A stretch of 64,000 nucleotides of DNA from Qipengyuania aestuarii (GTDB lineage: Bacteria; Pseudomonadota; Alphaproteobacteria; Sphingomonadales; Sphingomonadaceae): contig NZ_JAIGNP010000002.1 of assembly GCF_019711535.1 (NCBI RefSeq), positions 806,001-870,000 on the forward strand, in the 5' to 3' direction. The notes beneath the pieces are model-generated. The model saw only the letters and a list, made by a program, of their open reading frames with translations. It was not told the DNA's origin and did no database searches. Below, in pieces: positions 26,392 to 36,208 of the stretch (position 1 is its first letter; every line of letters starts with the position of its first letter). A program made the position numbers and the translations under genes.

Positions 26392-27765
26392 ATGACACAA
26401 TTCACCGATCTCGGTCTTTCGCAGCCCGTGCTCCAGGCCCTCGATCTGAAGGGCTACAAAGAACCCACGCCGATCCAGGCACAGGCGATCCCGCCCGTGC
26501 TGGAAGGCCGCGATCTCATGGGCATCGCCCAGACGGGTACCGGCAAGACCGCCGCTTTCATGCTGCCCAGCATCGACCGGCTGCGCGATGCCGACAAGCA
26601 GACCCCGTTCAAATCCTGCCGCATGCTTGTGCTCGCCCCGACGCGCGAACTGGCGGGCCAGATTGCCGACAGCGCCAAGGATTACGGCGCGCTTGCAGGC
26701 CTGAAGGTCCACAGCATCGTCGGCGGGACCTCGGTCAACAAGGACCGTAACAAGCTGCACCGGGGCACCGACATCCTCGTCGCCACGCCGGGCCGTCTGC
26801 TCGACCTGATCGACCAGAAGGCCTTCAAGCTGGACGGGGTGGAAATCCTCGTGCTCGACGAAGCGGACCAGATGCTGGACCTCGGCTTCATCCATGCTCT
26901 GCGCCGCATCAGCGAACTGGTGCCGGCCGATCGCCAGACGCTGTTCTTCAGCGCGACCATGCCCAAGCAGATCCAGGAACTGGTGGGAAAATATTGCCGC
27001 AATCCGGCCAAGGTCAGCGTGACGCCCGAAAGCACCACGGCGGAACGCATCGACCAGTATCTCTTCATGGTCCAGCAGGACGAGAAGCAGACGCTGCTCG
27101 AAATGATCCTGTCCGAACGCCACGACGTGCCCGGCAAGTTCGAGCGCGTGCTGATCTTCGCCCGCACCAAGCATGGCTGCGACCGGATCGTGAAGAAGCT
27201 GGGGCAGAGCGGCATTCCCGCCAACGCCATCCACGGCAATAAGAGCCAGCCCCAGCGCGAACGGGCGCTGGACGAATTCAAGCGCGCCAAGACGCCTATC
27301 CTCGTCGCCACCGATGTGGCCGCACGCGGGATCGACATTCCCGGCGTCAGCCATGTGCTGAATTACGAATTGCCCAATGTGCCCGAACAATACGTCCACC
27401 GTATCGGCCGGACCGCGCGTGCAGGCCGCGACGGGGTGGCGATCGCCTTCTGCGCCGAGGACGAGCGCGATTATCTCAAGGACATCCGCAAGAAGACCGA
27501 TGCGGAGTTCGAGCGCCTGCCGCTGCCCGACAATTTCCGCGCCGTGGTGGAAGGCGTCGGCCCGACCAAGCGCGAACAGAAGCCCAAGCTGGCGCGGCCT
27601 AAGGTTCGCCCGACCGGCGGCGGTTCCGCGGGTAAGGACAAGCCCAAGCAGAAGCATCCCGCGCGCAAGGGCAAGCCTTCGGGCGCCGGTCAGGGCCGTC
27701 CCGGCGGCGGTCGCCCCGGCGGCAATCGCAATCGCAGCCGCAACCGGTCGCGCGCCGCCAACTAA
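26392..27765 (+). CDS. rhlE: DEAD-box RNA helicase, RhlE type
   Basis: 457 aa from ATG 26392. All helicase motifs are present: Q motif (PTPIQAQAIP), Walker A AQTGTGKT, PTRELAGQ, DEAD in VLDEADQMLD, SAT in FFSATMP, and VATDVAARGIDI, HRIGRTARAG in the second RecA lobe. The C-terminal 90 residues are basic and Gly/Pro/Arg-rich, an RNA-binding tail. Such helicases assist ribosome assembly and mRNA turnover, often at low temperature. Confidence 0.92.
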   Translation: MTQFTDLGLSQPVLQALDLKGYKEPTPIQAQAIPPVLEGRDLMGIAQTGTGKTAAFMLPSIDRLRDADKQTPFKSCRMLVLAPTRELAGQIADSAKDYGALAGLKVHSIVGGTSVNKDRNKLHRGTDILVATPGRLLDLIDQKAFKLDGVEILVLDEADQMLDLGFIHALRRISELVPADRQTLFFSATMPKQIQELVGKYCRNPAKVSVTPESTTAERIDQYLFMVQQDEKQTLLEMILSERHDVPGKFERVLIFARTKHGCDRIVKKLGQSGIPANAIHGNKSQPQRERALDEFKRAKTPILVATDVAARGIDIPGVSHVLNYELPNVPEQYVHRIGRTARAGRDGVAIAFCAEDERDYLKDIRKKTDAEFERLPLPDNFRAVVEGVGPTKREQKPKLARPKVRPTGGGSAGKDKPKQKHPARKGKPSGAGQGRPGGGRPGGNRNRSRNRSRAAN

Positions 27766-27832
27766 TTCGGAACTTGCCAGCGGCGGTCAGGTTGGCAAGG
27801 GACACTATTCCCAAGCCTGACAGGAGCGCCGC

Positions 27833-29200
27833 ATGGCCGCCAAGAGCGAACCGACCGAATACGATTACGACCTTTTCACCATCGGCGGGGGATCTGGCGG
27901 CGTCCGCGCGAGCCGTGTTTCCGCTGCCCATGGTGCCAAGGTCGCCATTGCGGAGGAACACCGGGTCGGCGGCACCTGCGTGATCCGCGGCTGCGTGCCG
28001 AAGAAAATGCTCGTCTACGGCGCCCATTTCGCCGAGGATCTGGAAGACTGCCAGAAATTCGGCTGGGAGATCGGCGAGAAGAAGTTCGACTGGCAGGTGC
28101 TGCGCGACAATGTGCTGGCCGATGTCGATCGGCTGGAAGGCGCCTATACCAACACGCTCGAAAGCCATGACGTCACGATCTTCAAGGAACGGGCCGAAAT
28201 CACCGGCCCGCACGAGATCACGCTGGCGAGCGGGCAAAAGGTCACTGCGGGGCACATCCTGATCGCCACGGGCGCGCGCCCGCGCATGCCCGAATGCCAG
28301 GGCGCCGAGCATGCGATCAGTTCGAACGACGCCTTCCATCTCGACGAACTGCCCAAGAAGATCATTATCGCGGGCGGCGGCTATATCGCCAATGAATTCG
28401 CCGGGATCTTCAACGAATTCGGCTGCGATGTGCATATCGTCAATCGCGGCGACCGCCTGCTGCGCAGCTATGACGAGGCGGTGCGCGACCGCCTGCTGCA
28501 GATCAGCACGATGAAGGGCATCAAGTTCCGCTTCAACACCACATTCGAATACATCAAGCCCTGTGACGATGGCGGCTATTTCGTGAAGATGTCGGATTGC
28601 GACGAGGAGAAGGCCGATCTGGTCCTCTTCGCGGTGGGCCGTATTCCCAACACCGAAGGCCTGGGGCTGGACAAGGTGGGCGTGGAACTGGGCGACAATG
28701 GCGAGGTCAAGGTCGACCGCTTCAGCAAGACCAATGTCGATCACATCTATGCCGTGGGCGACGTGACCGACCGCGTCCAGCTGACCCCGGTGGCGATCCG
28801 CGAAGGTCAGGCCTTTGCAGATACCGTGTTCGGCAAGGGCGATCCGGTCGCGGTTGACCACGGCTGCATTCCCAGCGCCGTGTTCAGCCACCCCCCGATC
28901 GCGGCGGTCGGCATGACCGAGGGCGAGGCGAAGAACCAGCTGGGCAGCGTGAAGGTCTATCTCTCCGATTTCCGGCCGATGAAGAATGTGCTGGCGGGAC
29001 GCAACGAACGCAGCCTGTTCAAGATGGTCTGCGACGGCGAGACCGGCAAGATCGTAGGCATTCACATGATCGCGCCCGAGGCGCCGGAAATGATGCAGGC
29101 CGCTGCCATTGCGGTGAAGGTCGGGCTGACCAAGGCCGATTTCGATGCGACCACGGCCATCCACCCGACGATGGCGGAAGAACTCGTGCTGATGCGGTGA
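27833..29200 (+). CDS. gor: Glutathione-disulfide reductase
   Basis: 455 aa class I flavoprotein disulfide reductase. FAD-binding GGGSGG at residues 18-23, redox-active cysteines Cys49 and Cys54 in GGTCVIRGC, NAD(P)-binding GGGYIANEFA, FAD motif IYAVGDVTD, and the C-terminal catalytic HPTMAEE. It regenerates reduced glutathione with NADPH. The GTG start of the next lipoprotein gene overlaps its stop by 4 nt, indicating an operon. Confidence 0.93.
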   Translation: MAAKSEPTEYDYDLFTIGGGSGGVRASRVSAAHGAKVAIAEEHRVGGTCVIRGCVPKKMLVYGAHFAEDLEDCQKFGWEIGEKKFDWQVLRDNVLADVDRLEGAYTNTLESHDVTIFKERAEITGPHEITLASGQKVTAGHILIATGARPRMPECQGAEHAISSNDAFHLDELPKKIIIAGGGYIANEFAGIFNEFGCDVHIVNRGDRLLRSYDEAVRDRLLQISTMKGIKFRFNTTFEYIKPCDDGGYFVKMSDCDEEKADLVLFAVGRIPNTEGLGLDKVGVELGDNGEVKVDRFSKTNVDHIYAVGDVTDRVQLTPVAIREGQAFADTVFGKGDPVAVDHGCIPSAVFSHPPIAAVGMTEGEAKNQLGSVKVYLSDFRPMKNVLAGRNERSLFKMVCDGETGKIVGIHMIAPEAPEMMQAAAIAVKVGLTKADFDATTAIHPTMAEELVLMR

Positions 29201-30039
29201 GGGTTTCGCTGCGCCTCGCCGCGATCGCCTTGGGGCTGGCCGTATCCGCCTGCGCCGATAGCGGGGCGGACGAGAGCGCTGCGGCCGACCCTTCGCCCGA
29301 TTTCGCAACCCAGCTCGATGCACCTGCACCCGATTATGCGGCCATGCTGGCCGGCGAGACATTGCCCGACCGGGTGGAGAATACTTCGATCAAGGCGAGC
29401 GCGCCGCCACCGCCCGACGCCGCCCAAATCGGGGAGGTGTGGCGCAGCCGGCTCGACGCGCGCGATGCGCTGGGCGGGCTGGGCTATAGCGGGAACGGGC
29501 CGGGAAATGGCGCCGTGCGTCTGCTCGACACCCTGCTTTCGCGCGAGGACTTCAACGCGATGGTGCGCGAGAACGGCTGGACCGTGCCGCGCCATATCGA
29601 TTTCAATTTCGTGGAAAGGCTTTCCTACCCCGCCGTTGCGGATGAAGTCGCCAATCGCATACGCTATTGGCCGCAGCGGAGGCAGCGCACCGGTGCGCAA
29701 AATATGGCTGCCCTTTACGGGAAGGTGTATCTCAAGGACGGCTGCTTGTTCGTCGATGGCCTAGATGGAAAGACCTCGCTCGCCTGGTTTCTCGCCGAGA
29801 CCGGCCTCGACCTGGACGAAGAAGGCTATTTCATCCTCATCGACCGCCGGACCGGCTGGACGATGGGCAGGCTGGGAGAGACGATGAGCTGGGCCGGGCC
29901 GAACGGAGAACCCACGGCAGAGGAGACCGCATCCTTGCGGGCCAGCTGCGGAGATTACCCGGTCGCCGATGTGGGCAATCCGCATTCCGAGGTAAGGTTC
30001 GAGGCCGAACTGGAAAGGGCGCGGCAGGATCGCAGATAG
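29197..30039 (+). CDS. Hypothetical lipoprotein
   Basis: 280 aa from GTG 29197, overlapping the gor stop. Lipobox VSAC near residue 16-19 predicts lipidation, followed by an Asp/Pro/Ala-rich linker. No domain is recognised. The mature part holds a compact region with NMAALYGKVYLKDGCLFVDG and two cysteines. It is probably an envelope protein cotranscribed with glutathione reductase. Confidence 0.65.
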   Translation: MRVSLRLAAIALGLAVSACADSGADESAAADPSPDFATQLDAPAPDYAAMLAGETLPDRVENTSIKASAPPPPDAAQIGEVWRSRLDARDALGGLGYSGNGPGNGAVRLLDTLLSREDFNAMVRENGWTVPRHIDFNFVERLSYPAVADEVANRIRYWPQRRQRTGAQNMAALYGKVYLKDGCLFVDGLDGKTSLAWFLAETGLDLDEEGYFILIDRRTGWTMGRLGETMSWAGPNGEPTAEETASLRASCGDYPVADVGNPHSEVRFEAELERARQDRR

Positions 30040-30087
30040 GATGGGCGCCGGGGGAGGTGCCCGACATTGTGTAGCAGGGGAAAGCGA

Positions 30088-31107
30088 ATGAAAGGTCGGG
30101 TGCTCGTCACAGGCGGTACGGGCTATATCGGGGGCGCGGTCATCGATCGGCTGCTGGCGCATGGCTATCGCGTCAACACCACCGTCCGCGATGCCGTGAC
30201 AAGCGAGCCGAGATTACGGGCGCGCTGGCCCGAGGCCGGGGACAGGCTGAAGGTTTTTTCCGCCGATCTCCTGTCCCACGAAGGCTGGACCGAGGCGAAT
30301 GCGGGCTGCGATGCGGTGGCGCATGTCGCGTCGCCATTCCCGCTCGATGTCCCCAGGAACGCCGACGATCTCATTATCCCGGCACGCGACGGCACGCTGC
30401 GTGCGCTCGAGTTCGCGCATAAGGCGGGCGTGAAGCGGTTCGTGCAGACCAGTTCGGCTGCGGCCATCGCCTATGGCCATCCGCACCGCGACCATTTCGA
30501 TTATACCGACTGGACCGACCTCACCACCAATCCCGCGCCCTATATCCAGTCCAAGACCGTGGCCGAGCGCGCCGCGCGCGACTGGGTGGCGATGAATGCG
30601 CCGGGCATGGTGTTCTGCAGCATCAATCCGGTCGCGGTTTTCGGGCCGGTCCACGACGGCGATCTGTCGACCAGTGTGGAGCTGGTGAAGAAGCTCGTCG
30701 ACGGGTCGATCCCGCTTCTCCCGAACATGGGCGTATGCGTGACCGATGTGCGCGATGTCGCCGATGCCCATGTGCGCGCGATCGAAGCTCCGGTGGAGGC
30801 GGTACGGGGCGAACGCTTTCCGGTGTCGGAGCGGTTCATGTGGCTCGACCAGATGGCGGAATCGCTGCGCCAAAGCGCCCCGGACCTTTCCGGGAAGGTG
30901 CCGCACCGCCGTATGCCCGACTGGCTGGTAAAGCTGCTCGCCCTGTTCATGCCGGAGATGCGCCAGATCAGGGATGAGCTTGGCAATATGCGCGATGTGT
31001 CCGGCCGCCACACCGAGAAGAGGCTGGGCATGACCTTCATTCCGGCGCAGCAGACGCTTGAAGATACAGTGCGCAGTCTTGTGCAAAAAGGCATAGTCAA
31101 ACTATGA
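30088..31107 (+). CDS. NAD(P)-dependent epimerase/reductase (extended SDR)
   Basis: 339 aa from ATG 30088, preceded by AGGGGAAAG. N-terminal nucleotide-binding TGGTGYIGG and a YxxxK-type active site in APYIQSKTVAER place it in the extended SDR family, closest in layout to the dihydroflavonol-4-reductase/aldehyde reductase group (FVQTSSAAAI, GVCVTDVRDVADAH). The substrate is unknown; a small aldehyde, ketone or sugar nucleotide is possible. Confidence 0.82.
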   Translation: MKGRVLVTGGTGYIGGAVIDRLLAHGYRVNTTVRDAVTSEPRLRARWPEAGDRLKVFSADLLSHEGWTEANAGCDAVAHVASPFPLDVPRNADDLIIPARDGTLRALEFAHKAGVKRFVQTSSAAAIAYGHPHRDHFDYTDWTDLTTNPAPYIQSKTVAERAARDWVAMNAPGMVFCSINPVAVFGPVHDGDLSTSVELVKKLVDGSIPLLPNMGVCVTDVRDVADAHVRAIEAPVEAVRGERFPVSERFMWLDQMAESLRQSAPDLSGKVPHRRMPDWLVKLLALFMPEMRQIRDELGNMRDVSGRHTEKRLGMTFIPAQQTLEDTVRSLVQKGIVKL

Positions 31108-31176
31108 CATGAACCGCATCCGCCGCGGTGGATCGGATTGCATTGCGCCGGATTGCCGGCGATCGAGGATAAGCCC

Positions 31177-31734
31177 ATGAACATGTTGGCATCGCATGCC
31201 CAGCTTCGCGCAAGCTTCCTGCGCTGGTCCCTGTTCCTCGTCCCGCTCTGCGTCCTGCTGGGCTTCGTGTCGGGGCAGATCGGACCCGGTGCCGACAGTG
31301 CATGGTTCCAGGCACTCGAAAAGCCGTCCATCTTCCCCGAGCCCAAGTGGTTCGCCATCGTGTGGAGCATTCTCTTCGTGATGATCGGCCTGTCTGTCGC
31401 TCTGGTGGCAGCGGCGTGGGGCGCGCGCGGGCGCAAGGTGGCCCTGTGGGTCTTCGCGGTGCATTTCGCGCTTACGCTCGCTTGGACGCCGACCTTCTTC
31501 GCCGCGCAGCAGATCACGGCGGCGCTCGTGATCATAGGCCTCATCGTTCTCACCCTGCTGGCGGTCATCGCGCTGTTCTGGAAGGTGCGCCGGGCGGCTG
31601 CCTTGCTGCTGCTGCCCTATCTGGCATGGGTATGCTTCGCCGCGCTGCTCAATTACCAGTTCCTGCGCCTCAACCCGGAAGCCGACGGGGCAGGCGGGGG
31701 CGATGCGATCGAGCGCGTGCGCATCGGCAATTGA
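31177..31734 (+). CDS. TspO/MBR-family membrane protein
   Basis: 185 aa from ATG 31177 with GAGGAT upstream. Five transmembrane segments and the family motifs PSIFPEPKWFAIVWSILF and HFALTLAWTPTFFAA (the tryptophan-rich region) identify a TspO/peripheral-benzodiazepine-receptor homologue. Family members bind tetrapyrroles and respond to light, oxygen or stress. The ligand here is not known. Confidence 0.85.
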   Translation: MNMLASHAQLRASFLRWSLFLVPLCVLLGFVSGQIGPGADSAWFQALEKPSIFPEPKWFAIVWSILFVMIGLSVALVAAAWGARGRKVALWVFAVHFALTLAWTPTFFAAQQITAALVIIGLIVLTLLAVIALFWKVRRAAALLLLPYLAWVCFAALLNYQFLRLNPEADGAGGGDAIERVRIGN

Positions 31735-31765
31735 ACTGGAGCGCCGCGACGCTTAGATAGCGTTC

Positions 31766-32011
31766 ATGCAAAGCCAGAACCCCATGATCGCCGATTTCGT
31801 CAAACTCGCCAATTCGGCGGCCGGTACGCTTGCCGGAATGACCCGCGAAGCGCGCGAGACCGCGCGCGAAAAGGCCAAGGAAGCCTTTGGCGGCATGGAC
31901 TTCGTCACGCGCGAGGAATTCGACGCGGTCAAGCAGATGGCCGCCAAGGCGCGCGAACAGGCCGAAGATCTGGCCGCGCGCGTTTCGGCACTGGAAGCCA
32001 AGCACAAGTGA
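31766..32011 (+). CDS. ubiK: UbiK-like accessory factor (BMFP)
   Basis: 81 aa. It matches the BMFP/UbiK family: an N-terminal amphipathic segment (DFVKLANSAAGTLAGMTREARE), DFVTREEFDAVK and a C-terminal coiled coil (AAKAREQAEDLAARVSALEAK). UbiK assists ubiquinone biosynthesis under aerobic conditions in proteobacteria and binds lipid. It is 46 nt upstream of recO. Confidence 0.8.
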   Translation: MQSQNPMIADFVKLANSAAGTLAGMTREARETAREKAKEAFGGMDFVTREEFDAVKQMAAKAREQAEDLAARVSALEAKHK

Positions 32012-32057
32012 TCCGCGCCGCTGCCGCAAGGCAGGGGTCTTTAGGTAGGGTCTGGCC

Positions 32058-32654
32058 ATGCAGCTGCGCGCGCCTGCCATATTGATTGCGGCCCGCCCGC
32101 ATGGCGAGACGGCAGTAATCGCGCGCATGCTGACACATGCGCATGGCGTCGTGGCGGCCTATGTCGCGGGCGGTCGCGGGCGGCAGCTGCGGCCCGTCAT
32201 CATTCCCGGCAATCTCGTTCAGGCCGACATTCGCGCCAAGTCCGACAGCCAGCTGCCCTTTGCCCGGCTGGAACTCACGCAGAGCCGGGGGCCATGGCTG
32301 AGCGAGCCGCTCCCCGCTTCGGCCATCTCATGGATCTGCGCGATCACGGCCAGCGCTCTGCCAGAACGCAATCCCTACTCGCGGCTCTATGAAGCGCTTT
32401 CGGCTCTGCTCGACGCGGTATGCAATGCCCCATCGGCCAGGGGCTGGGCACCGGCTCTGGCATCCTACGAAGTCCTGCTTCTGCGCGAGCTGGGCTATGG
32501 CGGGACCAAGCCCGACATAGGCAGCCTTGGCGATGCTCTGGAAATTCTGCGTGCTAACGAGGGGCCGATTGCCCGCTATCTCCTTGCCGACACCCGCGCC
32601 GACGTTCTAGCCGCTAGACAACTTCTGATGCAGCGGCTCGAACGGATGGTCTGA
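32058..32654 (+). CDS. recO: DNA repair protein RecO
   Basis: 198 aa, shorter than the roughly 240-aa E. coli protein. The N-terminal OB-fold starts [23 protein letters not shown], and the helical C-terminal part includes [16 protein letters not shown]. It lacks the zinc-finger cysteines seen in some RecO proteins. It loads RecA at gaps with RecR. Its 3' end is followed at once by leuB. Confidence 0.85.
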   Translation: MQLRAPAILIAARPHGETAVIARMLTHAHGVVAAYVAGGRGRQLRPVIIPGNLVQADIRAKSDSQLPFARLELTQSRGPWLSEPLPASAISWICAITASALPERNPYSRLYEALSALLDAVCNAPSARGWAPALASYEVLLLRELGYGGTKPDIGSLGDALEILRANEGPIARYLLADTRADVLAARQLLMQRLERMV

Positions 32655-32655
32655 C

Positions 32656-33723
32656 ATGAAAATCGCAATCTTCCCCGGTGACGGTATCGGCCCCGAAGTC
32701 GTCGCAGAGGCGAAGCGGGTGCTCGATGCGCTGACGCTGCCCGGACTGACGCTGTGGGAAGGGGACGTGGGCGGTATCGCCTACAAGCGCCACGGCCACC
32801 CGCTGCCGCAGGAAACGGTCGAGATGGCCCTCGCCGCAGATGCCGTCTTGTTCGGTGCGGTGGGCGATCCGGAATGCGATGATCTGCCGCGCGAACACCG
32901 GCCCGAACAGGCCATTCTCGGCCTGCGCAGCGAACTGGGCCTGTTTGCCAATCTGCGCCCCGCGGCGGGTTTCCCCGGGCTGGAAGACCTGTCCTCCCTG
33001 CGCCCGGAAATCGCCCGCGGGATCGATCTGCTGGTGGTGCGCGAACTCAACGGCGATGTCTACTTCGGCGACAAGGGCGAACGCGAGAGCGACGGAGGCC
33101 GCGAAGGCTGGGACGCGATGTCCTATAACGAGGCGGAAGTCCGCCGCATTGCGCATATCGGCTTCCAAGCCGCACAGAAGCGCCGCAAGCGCCTCACCAG
33201 CGTCGACAAGGCCAATGTGCTCGAAACGAGTCGGATCTGGCGCGAAACGGTAGTCGAAGTGGCAAAGGAATATCCCGATGTCGCGCTCGATCACATGTAT
33301 GTCGATAACGCGGCCATGCAGATGGTGCGCAGCCCGGGCCAGTTCGACGTAGTGCTGACGAGCAATCTGTTCGGCGATATCCTGTCCGACCAGGCGAGTG
33401 CCTGCGTCGGTTCGATCGGCCTGCTCGCCAGCGCGAGCCTGGGCGAACGGACGACCGAGTTCGGCACTTTCGGCCTGTACGAACCGATCCACGGCAGCGC
33501 GCCGGACATTGCCGGGCAGGGCAAGGCCAATCCCGTGGCCACCATCCTCAGCCTGGCGATGCTGCTGCGTCATTCGCTTGGCCGCGAAACGGAAGCCGGG
33601 CGGATCGAACGCGCGGTCGCCAAGGTAGTCGCCAGCGATAAGCGCGGCGCGGATTTGGGCGGCACGGCCTCGACCAGCGAAATCGGTGACGCGGTACTGC
33701 GGGCTTTGACCGCGCTGGCTTGA
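32656..33723 (+). CDS. leuB: 3-isopropylmalate dehydrogenase
   Basis: 355 aa. The N-terminus [16 protein letters not shown], the substrate-binding arginines in [10 protein letters not shown] and [13 protein letters not shown], and the metal-binding [12 protein letters not shown] are canonical for LeuB. It oxidatively decarboxylates 3-isopropylmalate in leucine synthesis. The ATG is one base after the recO stop. Confidence 0.95.
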   Translation: MKIAIFPGDGIGPEVVAEAKRVLDALTLPGLTLWEGDVGGIAYKRHGHPLPQETVEMALAADAVLFGAVGDPECDDLPREHRPEQAILGLRSELGLFANLRPAAGFPGLEDLSSLRPEIARGIDLLVVRELNGDVYFGDKGERESDGGREGWDAMSYNEAEVRRIAHIGFQAAQKRRKRLTSVDKANVLETSRIWRETVVEVAKEYPDVALDHMYVDNAAMQMVRSPGQFDVVLTSNLFGDILSDQASACVGSIGLLASASLGERTTEFGTFGLYEPIHGSAPDIAGQGKANPVATILSLAMLLRHSLGRETEAGRIERAVAKVVASDKRGADLGGTASTSEIGDAVLRALTALA

Positions 33724-33757
33724 AAATCCCTGCGAAGCGCGTCAGGCGGCAATTTAT

Positions 33758-34849
33758 ATGACGCTCGACCTCGCCATCATCCTGCCGACGCTGAACGAGC
33801 GTGAAAACCTCGCGCCGCTGATCGAGCGGATCGCCACGGCGCTGGGGCCGGATGGGTGGGAAGTGATCGTGGTGGACGATAATTCCGCCGACGGTACGGC
33901 GGCCGAGGCGCGTCGCCTCGCCCGCGGTGACAGCCGCATTCGTGTGATCCAGCGGATCGGGCGGCGCGGTCTCGCCAGCGCGGCCATCGAAGGGTTCTGC
34001 GCCACCGCCGCGCCCTTCGTCGCGGTGATGGATGCCGATCACCAGCACGATCCCCTCCTGCTGCCGCTCATGCTCGACAGCGTCAGGGGCAGAGACGCCG
34101 ACATCGCTGTGGCAAGCCGATTCACGCTGGGGGCGAGCACGGCCGACTGGCAAAACCCCGGACGGGAAAGGCTGTCGGGCCTCGCAAACCGTCTGGCACG
34201 GAGGCTGACCGGCGTCGAACTGACCGATCCGATGAGCGGCTATTTCCTGCTGCGGACGGAAAAGGCACTGGCGCTCGTACCGCGATTGTCGGGAGTCGGT
34301 TTCAAGATATTGCTCGACCTCCTCGCCACGTCGCCGGACCCGCTGAAAGTGCGCGAATTCCCCCTGAACTTTGCGGCACGAAGGTCGGGTGAAAGCAAGC
34401 TGGACCGGGCGATTGCCGCCGATTTTCTCGCCGGTCTCTACGACAAGGCGTTCGGCAAGATCATTCCGACGCGGTTTGCTCTGTTCGGAACTGTCGGCGC
34501 TCTCGGCGTGGGCGTCCATCTCGCGCTGCTTTACGCCTGCATGCTGGTTGCCGGCGCGCAGTTCGTGTGGAGCCAGGCGATTGCCACGCTGGGTGCGATG
34601 ACATTCAACTTCTGGCTCAACAATTTTCTCACCTATCGCGACCGGCGGCTCGATACACCCAGAGCGATGCTGCGCGGCTGGGCGGGGTTCGTGCTGGCGT
34701 GCTCGATCGGCGCCCTTGCCAACGTCGCCATCGCGGCGGCACTGTTCGAGCGCGGGGTGCCTGCGCTGTTAGCGGCGCTTGCCGGGATCGCGATCGGGTC
34801 GGTCTGGAATTATGCGCTTTCCAGCCGCTTCGTCTGGGGCCGTTTCTGA
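33758..34849 (+). CDS. GT2 polyprenyl-phosphate glycosyltransferase fused to GtrA
   Basis: 363 aa. Residues about 1-230 are a family 2 glycosyltransferase of dolichol-phosphate mannosyltransferase type (ILPTLNERENL, VVDDNSADGT, DADHQHDP). Residues about 240-363 form a GtrA domain with four hydrophobic segments ending SRFVWGRF. The enzyme should transfer a sugar from a nucleotide donor to a polyprenyl phosphate and help present it across the inner membrane. It converges with a PMT-like glycosyltransferase 4 nt away, a probable user of its product. Confidence 0.88.
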   Translation: MTLDLAIILPTLNERENLAPLIERIATALGPDGWEVIVVDDNSADGTAAEARRLARGDSRIRVIQRIGRRGLASAAIEGFCATAAPFVAVMDADHQHDPLLLPLMLDSVRGRDADIAVASRFTLGASTADWQNPGRERLSGLANRLARRLTGVELTDPMSGYFLLRTEKALALVPRLSGVGFKILLDLLATSPDPLKVREFPLNFAARRSGESKLDRAIAADFLAGLYDKAFGKIIPTRFALFGTVGALGVGVHLALLYACMLVAGAQFVWSQAIATLGAMTFNFWLNNFLTYRDRRLDTPRAMLRGWAGFVLACSIGALANVAIAAALFERGVPALLAALAGIAIGSVWNYALSSRFVWGRF

Positions 34850-34853
34850 GCGG

Positions 34854-36125
34854 TCAGATCCAGCTTTGCAGCCAGGTCCAGCGGTGAAAACTGTCGGGCT
34901 CGACCAGCGGCTCTGCGGCCAGTACGACATAATAAAACGCAAAAAGCGCGAGGCTGGCTGCCAGAACCAGATTGGCGGTCCATTTCCAGCCCGCCTGCCG
35001 CAGATCTTCGAGCGTTAGCGCCAGCGAGACCAGCAGGAAGGTGCTGGGCAGAAAGTAGTGATAATAGAACTGCACCGGCTTAGCGGCAAAAATCCAGAAG
35101 CCCAAGCTGATCGCATAAAGCAGGGCTACGGCTCCATGCGCGGGGGCTTTACGCGTCACCCCCTGCCATGTCGACCAAGCAAGAGCGCCAAGGCCCAGAA
35201 CCATGGTGAGCGGATTGCCGATCAGGATGACCCCGCGCTGCGCCCCGTCCACCGGTTCATAAAGATACCAGATGGCGCGCCAGTTCAGCACCCAGTCGGG
35301 CCAGTTCGATTGATAGGGATGGGTGCGCAGAACCTGCGTCTGCAGGTCCAGCATCAGGCGGTGGTGCTGAACGATGCCGTCGCTGATCGGGTTCACCGTG
35401 AAGAAATAGCCGGGCAGGAATGTGAGCCAGTAGATGGCGAGCGGCAGGAGGCCCAGCCAGACGAACGCTTCCAGCAAGGTCATTCCCGGCACCGGCATTC
35501 CACGGCGGCTGAGGAGCAGGCGGCGGCGCCCGGCAAACCACCGCAGCACGAGAAAGCCGAGGCCGGGCACTGCGGCCAGCACCGCGGCATTCCACTTCGC
35601 CCCCATCGCGAGGCCCAGCGAGATGCCCGCAGCGATCAGCCTGCGCCTGCCGGTCTCCGGCTCGCGCATGGCCGCGGCCAGTTGCCAGAACGCAACCGCC
35701 AGTGCCGAGACCATGAACACGTCGAGCATCGCGATGCGCGAATGGACGAAGAGGTGAAACCCGCTCGCCACCAGCAGGCCTGCTGCAATCGTGGTGTAGC
35801 GGCTGCACGTCCCGAACCAGACGGCCCGCATGATGGCGAACAGCGCGAGCGCGCCAGCCAGCGAAGACATGAAACGCCAGCCCCACGGATTGTCGCCGAA
35901 CAGGCCGATGCCCAGGGCGATGAGTTCCTTGCCCACCAGCGGATGTTCGCGATTGGAGAATTCGCCGAGGACCAGCAGGTCCCTTGCCGCGGGCAGATAA
36001 TGGACCTCGTCGAAATAGGGCTGGCTTGGAATGGCGATGTTCCAGAGCACCAGCGCCCAGAAGGCTAAAGCCACCGCCATGCACCAGCGGATCGGATCAA
36101 TCGGTTGCTCGGGTGCGCGGTTCAT
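34854..36125 (-). CDS. PMT-type (GT39) membrane glycosyltransferase
   Basis: 423 aa with about ten hydrophobic segments. The first luminal loop carries the acidic pair in QPYFDEVHYLPAARDLL, as in protein O-mannosyltransferases and ArnT-like enzymes, and EHPLVGKELIALG follows. It should transfer a sugar from a polyprenyl-phosphate donor in the periplasm to protein or lipid. The acceptor is unknown. It is convergent with the GT2-GtrA gene and divergent from metZ. Confidence 0.82.
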   Translation of the reverse strand: MNRAPEQPIDPIRWCMAVALAFWALVLWNIAIPSQPYFDEVHYLPAARDLLVLGEFSNREHPLVGKELIALGIGLFGDNPWGWRFMSSLAGALALFAIMRAVWFGTCSRYTTIAAGLLVASGFHLFVHSRIAMLDVFMVSALAVAFWQLAAAMREPETGRRRLIAAGISLGLAMGAKWNAAVLAAVPGLGFLVLRWFAGRRRLLLSRRGMPVPGMTLLEAFVWLGLLPLAIYWLTFLPGYFFTVNPISDGIVQHHRLMLDLQTQVLRTHPYQSNWPDWVLNWRAIWYLYEPVDGAQRGVILIGNPLTMVLGLGALAWSTWQGVTRKAPAHGAVALLYAISLGFWIFAAKPVQFYYHYFLPSTFLLVSLALTLEDLRQAGWKWTANLVLAASLALFAFYYVVLAAEPLVEPDSFHRWTWLQSWI

Positions 36126-36208
36126 GCGCCGCGTCGATTAAGCGAGCGTTTCGGCGCTGACAACAGCCTTTGCTTGCCGCGCACTCGCGCCGTGCTATCG
36201 CGCGCAGC

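Noticed and set aside
36126..36208. SAM-II-type riboswitch before metZ
   Set aside because: The gap is only 83 nt and lacks the characteristic pseudoknot sequence blocks; nothing more than ordinary promoter space is seen.
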